Assembly (NCBI RefSeq): GCF_004342065.1
Contig: NZ_SLZU01000002.1
Location: 434,001-498,000, forward strand
DNA: 64,000 bases
Reading direction: 5' to 3'
Origin: Primorskyibacter sedentarius
GTDB taxonomy: Bacteria > Pseudomonadota > Alphaproteobacteria > Rhodobacterales > Rhodobacteraceae
The translations under genes were made by a program, and so were the position numbers. Shown piece after piece: positions 36,340 to 45,578 of this stretch (position 1 is the stretch's first letter; the number at the start of each line of letters is the position of its first letter). The notes under the pieces are model-generated. The model was not told the DNA's origin, ran no database searches, and saw nothing but the letters and a program-made list of their open reading frames with translations.

Positions 36340-37356
36340 ATGGACGGTGCTGAATGCGATGCCGTGGCGCGCTGGATGGCGGATCACGTCGAGGGGTTTC
36401 GTGGCCCTCTGACCGCCCGCAAATTCGACGTCGGCCAATCGAACCCGACCTATTTGCTGAAGGCAGCGTCGGGAGCCTATGTTCTGCGCCGCAAACCGCC
36501 GGGCGTTCTGCTGAAATCGGCGCATGCGGTTGACCGGGAATTCCGGGTGCAGCGCGCGCTGGCAGGCAGCGCCGTGCCAGTGCCCGAAATGCTGGCGCTG
36601 TGCGAGGATGAGAGCGTCATCGGCGCGATGTTCTTCGTGATGGAGCATGTCGCGGGGCGCAGTTTTCTGGACCCTACCTTGCCCGGTTTGACCGTGCCCG
36701 AGCGCGCCGCAGTTCTGGACGAGATGAACCGGGTTCTGGCCGCCATCCACGATGTGGATATAGGGGCGGCTGGGCTGTCGGATTTCGGGCCAGAGGGGAA
36801 CTACTATGCCCGCCAGCTGTCGCGCTGGACCAAGCAGTACCGCGCTTCGGAAACCGACACCGTGCCCCACATGGATAAGCTGATCGCATGGCTGGAGGCG
36901 CATCTGCCCCCGGATGACGGGCTGCGAACGCTGGTTCACGGCGATTACCGGATCGACAATCTGCTGTTCGCGCAGGACGGCACCGACATGCGGGCCGTTT
37001 TGGACTGGGAGCTTTCGACAATCGGGCATCCCTTCGCCGATCTGGCGGGCGTTCTGATGCAATGGCAACTGCCCCCCGGCGCCGAGGGGCGGGGGCTGGC
37101 AGGCGTGGACCGCGCAGCACTTGGCCTGCCGACAGATGCCGAATTCGTCGCGGCCTATTGCCAGCGCCGAGGCATCGACGAAATCTCCAATCTTGGCTTT
37201 TACGTCGCCTTTGCGTTCTTCCGCATGGCGGCGATCCTTCAGGGTGTGAAAAAGCGCGCGCTTGACGGCAATGCCTCCAATCCCGACAAGGCGTTGAGGC
37301 TGGGCGGCTACGTCCCGCGCTTTGCCGAATTGGGGCTGGAGGCCGCTGAAACATGA
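36340..37356 (+). CDS. Phosphotransferase family protein (ACAD10/11-type kinase)
   Basis: APH-fold kinase-like protein of 338 residues. Nucleotide-binding GQSNPTYLL and VLRRKPPG (the Lys), catalytic loop LVHGDYRIDNLLF (HGD...N) and AVLDWELSTIGHPFADLA (metal-binding Asp). Starts 2 bases after the acyl-CoA dehydrogenase stop. In eukaryotic ACAD10/11 the same two domains are fused and act on 4-hydroxyacyl-CoA by phosphorylation; that role is a reasonable inference here. Confidence 0.88.
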   Translation: MDGAECDAVARWMADHVEGFRGPLTARKFDVGQSNPTYLLKAASGAYVLRRKPPGVLLKSAHAVDREFRVQRALAGSAVPVPEMLALCEDESVIGAMFFVMEHVAGRSFLDPTLPGLTVPERAAVLDEMNRVLAAIHDVDIGAAGLSDFGPEGNYYARQLSRWTKQYRASETDTVPHMDKLIAWLEAHLPPDDGLRTLVHGDYRIDNLLFAQDGTDMRAVLDWELSTIGHPFADLAGVLMQWQLPPGAEGRGLAGVDRAALGLPTDAEFVAAYCQRRGIDEISNLGFYVAFAFFRMAAILQGVKKRALDGNASNPDKALRLGGYVPRFAELGLEAAET

Positions 37357-37766
37357 CCGAGGATGATCCGCTGTTGGGCGAGGCACCCTACGCGTTCACG
37401 CGCCATCTTGGCATGGAGCTGGCCGACTGGTCCGACGGTTACGCGCGCATGAAATTGCCGCTGGAGGCGTTCCTGCTCAACCGTCATGGCGCGGTTCACG
37501 GCGGCGTACATGCCAGCATGCTGGACACAGCCATGGGCTATGCCGGGTGCTGGACGGGCGATGCGAAACACCCGCAGATGTGCCTGACTCTGTCGCTGAA
37601 CGTGCAATACCTGTCGCGGCCGACTGGCACGTTACTGATTGCCGAGGCGCGCAAGACCGGCGGTGGCAACAGCACATTTTTCGCAGAAGCCGACATTCAG
37701 GACGACACCGGAGAGCTGATCGCCAAGGGCACGGGCGTCTTTCGCTATCGCAAACGCACGGCGTAG
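37353..37766 (+). CDS. PaaI family hot-dog thioesterase
   Basis: 137 residues. Motifs: RHGAVHGGVHASMLDTAMGYAG (catalytic HGG region) and LNVQYLSRPTGTLLIAEARKTGGG. Overlaps the kinase gene by ATGA. Probably hydrolyses a dead-end or end-product acyl-CoA of the operon. Last gene before the convergent TIGR02186 gene. Confidence 0.88.
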   Translation: MTEDDPLLGEAPYAFTRHLGMELADWSDGYARMKLPLEAFLLNRHGAVHGGVHASMLDTAMGYAGCWTGDAKHPQMCLTLSLNVQYLSRPTGTLLIAEARKTGGGNSTFFAEADIQDDTGELIAKGTGVFRYRKRTA

Positions 37767-37782
37767 ATCCGAGAAGCGGAGA

Positions 37783-38544
37783 TCAGCCGTTGCGCATCAT
37801 CCGAAAGGCCGTAGACGCACCCCAGCCCGCCAAGATCGCGATGGTCAGCGAAAGAAGCCCATAGATCATGGGGTTGCTGCGGGACAGACTGAACAGCCAG
37901 CGTTCCAGACCGACCTTGCGAACGTCGATCACCGTGTCGAATTTGTTGATGACGCGCCCCTCGCGGGTCAGAAAAATGCGGGTCTGATAGGCACCCTCCA
38001 CCAGATTGGCGGGCATCTTGATCGAGGTGCGGAACAGCGTTTGTTGATCGACCGCAACGGTGTTTTCCAAAAGCTGATACAGCCCGTTATCCTCGCGGAT
38101 GCGAATGATCGCGTCGGAAAACGCCTGTGCGTTCTCTACGGTCATGGGGGCGCCCACCGAACGGATCGCGCGCGGGATCGAGATTTTGTGGCGCAGGTCC
38201 TCGACCTCGGTGATGGCTTCGCTCCACGGGGCGCTGGTGGCGACGGCGTAGAAACTTGGCGCGGCATCAACCTCGACCGAGTCGGTGTTTACCCAGATGC
38301 CAAAGCGGCGATCCTTCCGGCGCACGGTTTCCGGTTTTGACGGCCCCGAAAGGGACACGATAACCTGAAGTGGCGGGCCTTCGGGGATCGCGGTCTCGCG
38401 CTTGATCGCGCCAAAGATCAGGATCTCTGAGCCGTCGAAATTGGCGGTGATCGACACCCGATCATGGCTAAGCCCCAGCACGACCTCTTCTGCGGCTTTC
38501 GCGGGCAGCGCCAGAAAAAGCAGGGCGAAAAGCCAGCGCATCAT
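37783..38544 (-). CDS. TIGR02186 family membrane-anchored protein
   Basis: 253 residues with a signal peptide (MMRWLFALLFLALPAKA) and a C-terminal membrane segment (MIYGLLSLTIAILAGWGAST). The mature N-terminus EEVVLGLSHDRVSITANFDGSEILIFGAIKRE and the GLYQLLENTVAVDQQTLFRTSIKMPANLVEG block mark TIGR02186. Overlaps the end of the TauE-like gene by 4 bases, which is the usual pairing, so it is likely an accessory protein of that transporter. Biochemical role unknown. Confidence 0.85.
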   Translation of the reverse strand: MMRWLFALLFLALPAKAAEEVVLGLSHDRVSITANFDGSEILIFGAIKRETAIPEGPPLQVIVSLSGPSKPETVRRKDRRFGIWVNTDSVEVDAAPSFYAVATSAPWSEAITEVEDLRHKISIPRAIRSVGAPMTVENAQAFSDAIIRIREDNGLYQLLENTVAVDQQTLFRTSIKMPANLVEGAYQTRIFLTREGRVINKFDTVIDVRKVGLERWLFSLSRSNPMIYGLLSLTIAILAGWGASTAFRMMRNG

Positions 38545-39461
38545 GCCCCCCCGACCCCGGCAATGGAATATAGCTCGTCAGGTTGCAGCAGAAGTTCCAG
38601 CCCCAGTTTCGCGCCGACAAGCATGACCAGAAGTGCCAGCAGAATGCGCAGCTGTTCGGCCTTCATTCGCAATCCGATGACGGTGCCGATCTGGGCACCG
38701 ACAACGCCGCCCAGAAGAAGAAGCACCGCCAGCGGCATGTCGACGGTCTGGTTGGTGACGGCGTGCAGCATCGTGGTAAAGGCGGCCACGAAGATGATCT
38801 GGAACAGTGACGTGCCGATCACGACTTTCGTGGGCATGCCCAGAAGGTAGATCATCGCGGGCACCATGATAAAACCGCCGCCAACGCCCATTACCGCTGC
38901 CAGAACTCCGACGGCAAGGCCGACCAGAATTGGAGGGATGACAGAGATATAAAGGCCCGAGGTGCGAAAGCGCATCTTCAGCGGCAACCCATGCACCCAG
39001 TTATGTTTGTGGCGTTTGGAGGTGCGTCCGGTGCGGCTCTTACGGATGGCGTTGATGCTTTCGATCAACATCAGCGTGCCGATGATGCCCAAAAAGATGA
39101 CGTAGCACAGGCGCACCAGCAGATCGACCTGGCCAAGGCTGCGCAGGTAGTTGAACAGCATCACACCAAGCGCCGCGCCGACTAGCCCGCCGATCAGCAG
39201 GACGGTGCCCATCTGCAAATCAACCGTCTTGCGCCTGAGATGCGCCAGCAGGCCCGAGAAGGACGAGGCTACGATCTGGTTGGCGCCGGTCGCCACGGCC
39301 ACCGCCGGCGAGATGCCCATGAAGAACAGCAAAGGCGTGATCAGAAAGCCTCCGCCCACGCCAAACATGCCTGACAGAATGCCGACAAGCGTGCCTGCCC
39401 CCAGCAGCAGGAACAGGTTGACCGACACCTCGGCGATAGGGAGGAAGATTTGCATGGGCAT
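38541..39461 (-). CDS. TauE/SafE family anion exporter
   Basis: Membrane protein of about 306 residues with repeated GxxSGxFGVGGGFLxTPLL / GVGGGFIMVPAMIYLLG motifs, the double signature of the TauE/SafE family, and about eight hydrophobic segments. Family members export sulfite, sulfoacetate or related anions. Start at 39461 (MPMQIF) or 6 bases further in. First of a two-gene operon with TIGR02186. Confidence 0.9.
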   Translation of the reverse strand: MPMQIFLPIAEVSVNLFLLLGAGTLVGILSGMFGVGGGFLITPLLFFMGISPAVAVATGANQIVASSFSGLLAHLRRKTVDLQMGTVLLIGGLVGAALGVMLFNYLRSLGQVDLLVRLCYVIFLGIIGTLMLIESINAIRKSRTGRTSKRHKHNWVHGLPLKMRFRTSGLYISVIPPILVGLAVGVLAAVMGVGGGFIMVPAMIYLLGMPTKVVIGTSLFQIIFVAAFTTMLHAVTNQTVDMPLAVLLLLGGVVGAQIGTVIGLRMKAEQLRILLALLVMLVGAKLGLELLLQPDELYSIAGVGGA

Positions 39462-39555
39462 ACTTAGCGGCAGTGCGCGGGGTGATGCAATATGCAGGTG
39501 CGGCAAACTGACGTTTCTTGTGGCCCCGCGATTTGAAGCGCGAGGCCGGGGTGCA

Positions 39556-40521
39556 TTAGCGCTCTTTCACGTAAGGCTCGCCGCCCGCGCGCGGGGGGAT
39601 CGCCTTGCCGACGAAACCCGCAAGGATCACGACCGTCAGGATATAGGGCAGCGCGTCCATGAACTGCACCGGAATCACCAGCCCGCCCAGTTCGATATTC
39701 TGGTAGCGCAGGGCAACCGCCTGAAGCAGACCGAACAGCAGGCAGGAATAGAGTGCATACCACGGCCGCCACTTGGCAAAGATCAGTGCGGCCAGCGCGA
39801 TATACCCGCGCCCCGCTGTCATATCCTTGACAAAGCCCGCCTGCAGCCCGGTTGCCAGATAGGCCCCCGCGATACCGCAAAGCACGCCGCAGATTGCGAC
39901 GGCGGCGAAGCGCAGGCCGATCACCGACACGCCCGCCGTGTCCACGGCTGCGGGGTTCTCGCCTACCGCGCGCAGGCGCAGGCCAAAGCGGGTGCGGAAC
40001 AGGATCCACCAGCTGAGCGGCACCGTCAGGAAAGCGACGTAGACAAGGATGGAATGGCCCGAGATGAGTTCGTAATAGATCGGGCCCAAGACAGGCACGT
40101 CGCGGAGCGTTTCCGCCAGTGGCAGGGTGATCCCCTCGAAACGTCCGCCCCCCATAAGGGACGGCGTGCGGCCGCCCTGGCTGAACCAATCCTGGGCGAC
40201 AAGGACAGTCATGCCCGCCGCCAGAAAGTTGATCGCCACCCCGGAAATCAGCTGGTTTCCACGGAAGGTGATCGAGGCGAGCCCGTGTATTCCCGACAGC
40301 ACCAAAGACGCCGCCATGCCCGCCAGAAGGCCCATCCAGACAGAGCCGGTCAGGGAGGCCACGGCGGCCGAGAAGAAGGCCGCCGCCAGCATTTTGCCTT
40401 CGAGCCCAATGTCGAAAATGCCCGCGCGTTCGGAAAACAGCCCGGCCAGACAGGCCAGAAGCAGGGGGGTTGCCAGTCTCACGGTCGAATCGAGGACCTG
40501 GAGGATTGTCATCAGGTCCAT
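39556..40521 (-). CDS. Nucleoside-type ABC importer permease (NupQ-like)
   Basis: BPD_transp_2 family permease, 321 residues. Membrane segments throughout, the family motif FSERAGIFDIGLEGKML near residues 27-43 and AVGENPAAVDTAGVSV in the coupling loop. Begins with the ATG that overlaps the previous permease stop by one base (TGATG). Last gene of the operon; pairs with the upstream permease. Confidence 0.9.
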   Translation of the reverse strand: MDLMTILQVLDSTVRLATPLLLACLAGLFSERAGIFDIGLEGKMLAAAFFSAAVASLTGSVWMGLLAGMAASLVLSGIHGLASITFRGNQLISGVAINFLAAGMTVLVAQDWFSQGGRTPSLMGGGRFEGITLPLAETLRDVPVLGPIYYELISGHSILVYVAFLTVPLSWWILFRTRFGLRLRAVGENPAAVDTAGVSVIGLRFAAVAICGVLCGIAGAYLATGLQAGFVKDMTAGRGYIALAALIFAKWRPWYALYSCLLFGLLQAVALRYQNIELGGLVIPVQFMDALPYILTVVILAGFVGKAIPPRAGGEPYVKER

Positions 40522-41615
40522 CAGCTGTTCCCCCGCCGGAAGGCCAGAAAGATCCGTTCAAGCGGTATACGCACCATGTTGTCCAGCGCGCCGGTGAACA
40601 GGATGACAAGGGCTTGAATGACGACGATCAACTCTCGGGGGATGTTGGTCCAGAGCGCCAGTTCGGCCCCGCCCTGATAAAGAAACCCGAACAGCATCGC
40701 AGCCAGCAGCACACCCAACGGGTGATTGCGGCCCATCAGCGCCACGGCAATTCCAATGAAGCCCGCCCCCTCGATGGAGTTCAGGATCAGCCGTTCAGCC
40801 TCGCCCTGCGTGGTGTTGACGGACATCAGCCCTGCCAATCCGCCCGAGATGAGCATTGCGATGATCACGGTACGCACCGGGTTGATGCCCGCATAGCGTG
40901 CCGCAGGTTCGGAATGGCCGAGGGCGCGGATCTCGTATCCAAGCCGCGTGCGCCAGATCAGCAGCCAGACCAGAAGGCAGGCCAGAAGCGCAAGAAAGAA
41001 GGTCACATTTGCCGGCGCTCCGCGAAACATCGGTGATGCCGCGGTCGAGAACATGTCCTGGAAGGTCGGCAGATGCGTGGCCTCGGGAAACTTGGCCGTG
41101 GCCGGATCCATCGCACCCACGGGCCGCAGAAGATTGACCAGCACGTAGTTCAGAAAGGCGGCGGCGATGAAGTTGAACATGATCGTCGTGATCACGATAT
41201 GGCTGCCGCGTCTGGCTTGCAGATAGGCCGGGATCAGTGCCCATGCGGCCCCGAAAATCGCCGCGCCGAGGCAGGAGCCCAGAAGCGCCAGCGACCAATG
41301 CGGCCAGGGGATGTAGAGGCAGACCAGCGCCACGCCAAGCCCGCCGATCATTGCCTGCCCCTCGCCGCCGATGTTGAACATCCTTGCGTGAAAGGCCACG
41401 GCGACGGCGAGCCCGGTGAAGATGAAATTGGTCGCGTAATAAAGTGTATACCCCCACCCGGAAGAGCGCATCAGCGCGCCGTCGACCATCAGCTTGAAGG
41501 CATCGATCGGGTTTTCACCAATGGCGATGATCACAAGCGCCGACAGAAAGGCCGCAAGCAGAAGCGAGATCAGGGGGACGAGGACCGCGTCGGCCCATGC
41601 TGGCATCCTATCCAT
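40521..41615 (-). CDS. Nucleoside-type ABC importer permease (NupP-like)
   Basis: BPD_transp_2 family permease, 364 residues. MFNIGGEGQAMIGGLG is the family hallmark and ALGHSEPAARYAGINPVRTVI the coupling loop. The partner of the following permease and of the double ATPase upstream. Guanosine/purine nucleoside importers (NupOPQ-BmpA) share this gene order. Confidence 0.9.
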   Translation of the reverse strand: MDRMPAWADAVLVPLISLLLAAFLSALVIIAIGENPIDAFKLMVDGALMRSSGWGYTLYYATNFIFTGLAVAVAFHARMFNIGGEGQAMIGGLGVALVCLYIPWPHWSLALLGSCLGAAIFGAAWALIPAYLQARRGSHIVITTIMFNFIAAAFLNYVLVNLLRPVGAMDPATAKFPEATHLPTFQDMFSTAASPMFRGAPANVTFFLALLACLLVWLLIWRTRLGYEIRALGHSEPAARYAGINPVRTVIIAMLISGGLAGLMSVNTTQGEAERLILNSIEGAGFIGIAVALMGRNHPLGVLLAAMLFGFLYQGGAELALWTNIPRELIVVIQALVILFTGALDNMVRIPLERIFLAFRRGNS

Positions 41616-41653
41616 GCGTGCCTCCGCTTTGTCGGGCGCGGGGTGTCATACGT

Positions 41654-43303
41654 TCAGCCATTTTTCTTGGCCTCCCGAGCCTCTTTTGCGTGTAGCTGTT
41701 CGTCGACCGCCTCTATCAGCGGCTTGTCGGGGTCGCCTTCGATGCCCGCCATCAGCAGGCCAAGCTCTTTCTGGTCGGTCTCGTCCGGAAGACGCTCGCC
41801 CATGATCTTTCCGTCGAACATCACCGCGATGCGGTCAGACAGCGACAGGATCTCGTCGAGCTCGACCGAGACAAGCAAGATGGCCTTGCCTTCGTCCCGC
41901 AGCGCCACGATCTGCTGGTGGATGAATTCGATGGCGCCAATGTCGACGCCCCGCGTTGGCTGCCCCACCAGCAACAGGTCCGGGTCACGCTCGATCTCGC
42001 GCGCGACGACGATCTTCTGCTGATTGCCGCCAGAGAAATTCTTAGCGGTAAGGTAGGGGTTTGGCGGGCGCACGTCGAATTTCTTGATCTTGCGTTCAGT
42101 GTCTTCGATCATCGCGCGGTTGTTGGTCAGGATGCCGGACCGGAACCTGGGATCGCGGTGATAGCCAAAGGCCGCGTTTTCCCACGCGAAGTAGTCCATG
42201 ATCAGGCCTTCGCGCTGACGGTCCTCCGGAACATGCGCGATGCCACGGGCGCGGCGCGACTGGCCGTCCGAATGTTTGCCGGTCAGGTCGAGGGACTCGC
42301 CATTCATGATGATCTCGCCGGTGCCATCGGCATAGCCACCCAGAACTTCAAGAAGCTCAGACTGCCCGTTGCCCGACACGCCCGCGATGCCGACAATCTC
42401 TCCGGCGCGCACGGTCAGGTCGATACCCTTCAACCGCTCCACGCCTTTGTCGTCCACGACCCGCAGATTGCGCACTTCGAGCACGTTCTTGCCCGGTGTG
42501 GCGGGTTTCTTGTCGACACGCAGCAGCACCTTTCGGCCCACCATCAGCTCTGCCAGATGGGGCGGGTCGGTCTCTGATGTCTTGACGGTCGCCGTCATCT
42601 CGCCGCGCCGCATAACGCTGACCGTGTCGGTGATTTCCATGATCTCGCGCAGCTTGTGGGTGATCAGGATGATCGTCTTGCCCTCGCGCCGCAGGTTGTC
42701 GAGGATGCGGAACAGGTGGTCGGCCTCTGCCGGGGTCAGAACGCCCGTGGGCTCGTCCAGAATAAGAATGTCGGCCTGCCGGTACAGGGATTTGAGGATC
42801 TCGACGCGTTGCTGGTGCCCGACGCTGAGGTTCTGGATCAGGGCATCCGGATCGACGTTTAGCTCATATTCTGCGGCCAGTTGTTTCAGCACGCCGCGCG
42901 CCTTGGCCAGGCTGGGGCGCAGCAACGGACCGTCCTCGGCGCCAAGGATGACGTTTTCGAGGACCGTGAAGTTTTCGACCAGCTTGAAGTGCTGGAACAC
43001 CATCCCGATCCCGGCAGCAATCGCCGCTTGGCTGTCAGGGATTTCTGTCTTCTTGCCGTGAATGAAGATCTCGCCCGCGTCGGCCTTGTAAAAGCCGTAC
43101 AGGATCGACATCAGCGTCGATTTCCCGGCGCCGTTTTCGCCGATGATGCCGTGGATCGTGCCCGGCATGACGCGGATGGAGATATCCTTGTTGGCCTGCA
43201 CCGGGCCGAAGGCTTTGGAGATGCCCTTCAGCTCGATTGCCGGTGCGACGGGGGCGGCCTGATCCGGCCGCCCCCCGTTTGTCAGTCCCGACACCTGGGT
43301 CAC
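41654..43303 (-). CDS. Nucleoside-type ABC importer, double ATPase (NupO/YufO-like)
   Basis: 549 residues with two ABC domains. First domain: Walker A GENGAGKST, signature LSVGHQQRVEILKSL, Walker B LILDEPTGVLTPAE. The second domain has a degenerate Walker A (GVSGNGQSELLEVL) and signature FSGGNQQKIVVAREI, usual in this family. GTG start overlapping the BMP-protein stop (GTGA, 43300-43303). Drives uptake of the BMP-protein ligand. Confidence 0.92.
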   Translation of the reverse strand: MTQVSGLTNGGRPDQAAPVAPAIELKGISKAFGPVQANKDISIRVMPGTIHGIIGENGAGKSTLMSILYGFYKADAGEIFIHGKKTEIPDSQAAIAAGIGMVFQHFKLVENFTVLENVILGAEDGPLLRPSLAKARGVLKQLAAEYELNVDPDALIQNLSVGHQQRVEILKSLYRQADILILDEPTGVLTPAEADHLFRILDNLRREGKTIILITHKLREIMEITDTVSVMRRGEMTATVKTSETDPPHLAELMVGRKVLLRVDKKPATPGKNVLEVRNLRVVDDKGVERLKGIDLTVRAGEIVGIAGVSGNGQSELLEVLGGYADGTGEIIMNGESLDLTGKHSDGQSRRARGIAHVPEDRQREGLIMDYFAWENAAFGYHRDPRFRSGILTNNRAMIEDTERKIKKFDVRPPNPYLTAKNFSGGNQQKIVVAREIERDPDLLLVGQPTRGVDIGAIEFIHQQIVALRDEGKAILLVSVELDEILSLSDRIAVMFDGKIMGERLPDETDQKELGLLMAGIEGDPDKPLIEAVDEQLHAKEAREAKKNG

Positions 43304-44289
43304 TCGACCGGGCAGGCGTTGTCCGACATGTAGTCGTGAACCGTCAGCTCTCCCGAGGAGATCTTGGCGGCGGCTTCATCCGCGGCGGCTTTCATCTCTT
43401 CCGAGATAAGTTCCGCGTTGTAATCATCCATCGCGTAGCCGATGCCGCCATTGGCGACGCCCATCACGTTGATGCCTGTTTCCAGATCTGTGCCCGCGGT
43501 CATTGCGTCATAAACGGCGTTGTCCACACGCTTGAGCATCGAGGTCAGAACCTTGCCGGGGTGCAGGTAGTTCTGGTTGCTGTCAACGCCGACGGACAGG
43601 ATGCCCTCATCCGCTGCTGTCTGAAGCACGCCAACGCCCGTGCCGCCAGCCGCTGCATAAACAACGTCCGCGCCCTGGCTGATCTGCGATTTGGTCAGCT
43701 CGGACCCTTTGACCGGGTCATTCCATGCCGCCGGGGTGGTGCCGGTCATGTTCTGGATCACGGTCGCGTCCGGGTTGACCGCTTTGACGCCCTGCACGTA
43801 GCCGCAGGCGAATTTGCGGATCAGCGGGATGTCCATGCCGCCGATGAAACCGACAGTGCCCGACTCGGACGCCATCGCCGCCATCATGCCGACAAGGTAG
43901 CTGCCCTCATGTTCGTTGAAGACGACCGAACGGACATTGGGCGCGTCCACGACCATGTCGATGATGGCGAACTTCGTATCGGGATAATCGGGCGCAACCT
44001 CGCCCAGCACGTTGCCGAAGGCAAAGCCGGTCATCACGATCGGGTTGTTGCCGTTCTCGGCAAAGCGGCGCAGCGCCTGTTCACGCTGTGCCTCGGACTG
44101 AAGCTCGATCTCGCGGAAGGTTTCGCCGGTTTCGTCTGCCCAGCGTTTCGCACCGGCAAAGGCGGCCTCGTTGAAGGATTTGTCGAATTTACCGCCAAGG
44201 TCGAAGATCAGCGCGGGTTCTGCCACGGCGGCTCCGGCGCACAGCGTCGCTGCGGCGGCCGAGGCAAGGAATTTCTGCATAAGGGTCAT
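43300..44289 (-). CDS. BMP family nucleoside-binding protein
   Basis: Periplasmic binding protein of 329 residues, BmpA/Med family. Signal peptide MTLMQKFLASAAAATLCAGAAVA, then PALIFDLGGKFDKSFNEAAFAGAKRW, DVVYAAAGGTGVGVLQTA and the late VDSNQNYLHPGKVLTSMLKRVD, all hallmark segments. No lipobox cysteine, so probably soluble. GGGAGC lies 5 bases before the ATG. First gene of the four-gene importer operon. Most characterised relatives bind purine nucleosides, in line with the deoD gene elsewhere in the window. Confidence 0.9.
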   Translation of the reverse strand: MTLMQKFLASAAAATLCAGAAVAEPALIFDLGGKFDKSFNEAAFAGAKRWADETGETFREIELQSEAQREQALRRFAENGNNPIVMTGFAFGNVLGEVAPDYPDTKFAIIDMVVDAPNVRSVVFNEHEGSYLVGMMAAMASESGTVGFIGGMDIPLIRKFACGYVQGVKAVNPDATVIQNMTGTTPAAWNDPVKGSELTKSQISQGADVVYAAAGGTGVGVLQTAADEGILSVGVDSNQNYLHPGKVLTSMLKRVDNAVYDAMTAGTDLETGINVMGVANGGIGYAMDDYNAELISEEMKAAADEAAAKISSGELTVHDYMSDNACPVE

Positions 44290-44443
44290 GGATCGCTCCC
44301 AGGTGTTGGACGTGCGGGGGCCGACAAGGGGCCACACCGTCATTTCTCGGATCGTGTCCGATCAGGGGCAATTAAGGATGGGCGGGAAGGGAGGGTCAAC
44401 TCATTTTTCGCATTGATGCCGCCACGTTGGGCCTGCCGGTCAC

Positions 44444-44878
44444 TTAACCGAACGTCAGAGACTTCTTCATCAGCAGCGCATCCACGGCCGGGCCATCCTT
44501 TTGCCGGTAGTATCCACCGCGTTTCCCTGCCATTTCATAGCCCATCGTGGCATAGAACGCGCGGGCCGGGCCATTGGTTTCGGCCACTTCAAGAAAACAG
44601 GTCTCGGCCCCGCGTGTATGGGCGTCATGTTCGAGTTTGACCAGCAAAGCGCGGGCGATACCCTGGCGCTGGCAATCGGGATCAACGGCAAGGGCCAGAA
44701 GCTCGGCCTCATCCGCGACGACGCGGGCAAGCGCGAAGCCGTTTGGCGCTGTCACCAAGAGCGCAAGCGGCGAAGACATCATCTCTGTCAGGGCCAGCGC
44801 TGACCAAGGCGGCATATGGGTATAGGCGCGTGCCTGCAGTGCGGCCATCTCGTCGGCCGTCATGGGTCCTGCCGTCAT
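44444..44878 (-). CDS. rimI: Ribosomal protein alanine N-acetyltransferase
   Basis: GNAT acetyltransferase of 144 residues. The acetyl-CoA loop is DPDCQRQGIARALL, followed by FLEVAETNGPARAFYATMGYE. Translationally coupled to tsaB by ATGA, the standard bacterial arrangement for rimI. N-terminal acetylation of ribosomal protein S18 is the usual role; GNAT specificity is not visible from sequence, so the name rests on context. Confidence 0.82.
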   Translation of the reverse strand: MTAGPMTADEMAALQARAYTHMPPWSALALTEMMSSPLALLVTAPNGFALARVVADEAELLALAVDPDCQRQGIARALLVKLEHDAHTRGAETCFLEVAETNGPARAFYATMGYEMAGKRGGYYRQKDGPAVDALLMKKSLTFG

Positions 44879-45558
44879 GGCAGGATGACCGGTGGCGCGT
44901 CTCGCGGGGGCGCGGCATCCGCACTGCGTACATAAAGCGGCGTGGGCGCGGGGGCCTCGCCTCCGGCCTGTAACCTGTTCAGCGCCGCACGGGTCAGGGC
45001 GTCGGGTAAAGAGGTTATCCCGGTCGGATTCGCGATATGTCCAGCGCCGGGAAGACGGCTGGCGATCTGCTCTGCATTGGCACCGATAACGTGGCAGCTA
45101 TCCGGGACTGTCAGGTCAGGCGGGGGCGCGGCCGGGTCGATCTGCCGGGGCGCCTCAGCCGGGCGCCCGTCGCGGAAGAACTGGGTATAGGCTTCGCCGC
45201 GCGGGGCAGGGAGGCAGAAAAGCTGCACAGGGGCAGGGGCCACCTCGGCCGCGAGCATTTCAAAACTGGAAATGCCGATCGCCGGGATGCCGAGCGCCAG
45301 TGCCAGCCCTCGCGCTGCGGATACTGAAATCCTGATGCCGGTGAAATTTCCCGGCCCGACCCCAACGGCAAGCGCGTCGAGATCCGTCCAGCCCATCGCT
45401 TCGGCGTTCAGCATCTCTTCGAGCAGGGGCATCAGGCGCTCTGCCTGACCGCGCCCCATTTCCTCAGACCGGGAAAGGAGCAAACGGTCGCCAGAGCGCA
45501 AAGCGGCCGCGCAATGCGCGGCCGATGTGTCAAAGCCGAGGATCAAGGGGGCGTCCAT
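44875..45558 (-). CDS. tsaB: tRNA threonylcarbamoyladenosine synthesis protein TsaB
   Basis: 227 residues of the ASKHA (HSP70/actin-like) fold, partner of TsaD/TsaE in t6A formation at position 37 of ANN-decoding tRNAs. N-terminus LILGFDTSAAHCAAAL; GRGQAERLMPLLEEML; AVGVGPGNFTGIRISVSAARGLALALGIP is the family hallmark. Upstream of rimI and 20 bases downstream of the NfuA-like gene on the same strand. Confidence 0.93.
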   Translation of the reverse strand: MDAPLILGFDTSAAHCAAALRSGDRLLLSRSEEMGRGQAERLMPLLEEMLNAEAMGWTDLDALAVGVGPGNFTGIRISVSAARGLALALGIPAIGISSFEMLAAEVAPAPVQLFCLPAPRGEAYTQFFRDGRPAEAPRQIDPAAPPPDLTVPDSCHVIGANAEQIASRLPGAGHIANPTGITSLPDALTRAALNRLQAGGEAPAPTPLYVRSADAAPPRDAPPVILP

Positions 45559-45578
45559 CCTGCCGGGGCCGGTAACGA

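Noticed and set aside
36019-37386. 455-residue minus-strand frame
   Set aside because: Antisense of the acyl-CoA dehydrogenase and kinase genes, both with intact motifs and coupled starts.
39151-40617. 488-residue plus-strand frame
   Set aside because: Antisense of TauE and permease genes; no membrane or enzyme pattern.
43237-44640. 467-residue plus-strand frame
   Set aside because: Antisense of the BMP binding protein and rimI region.
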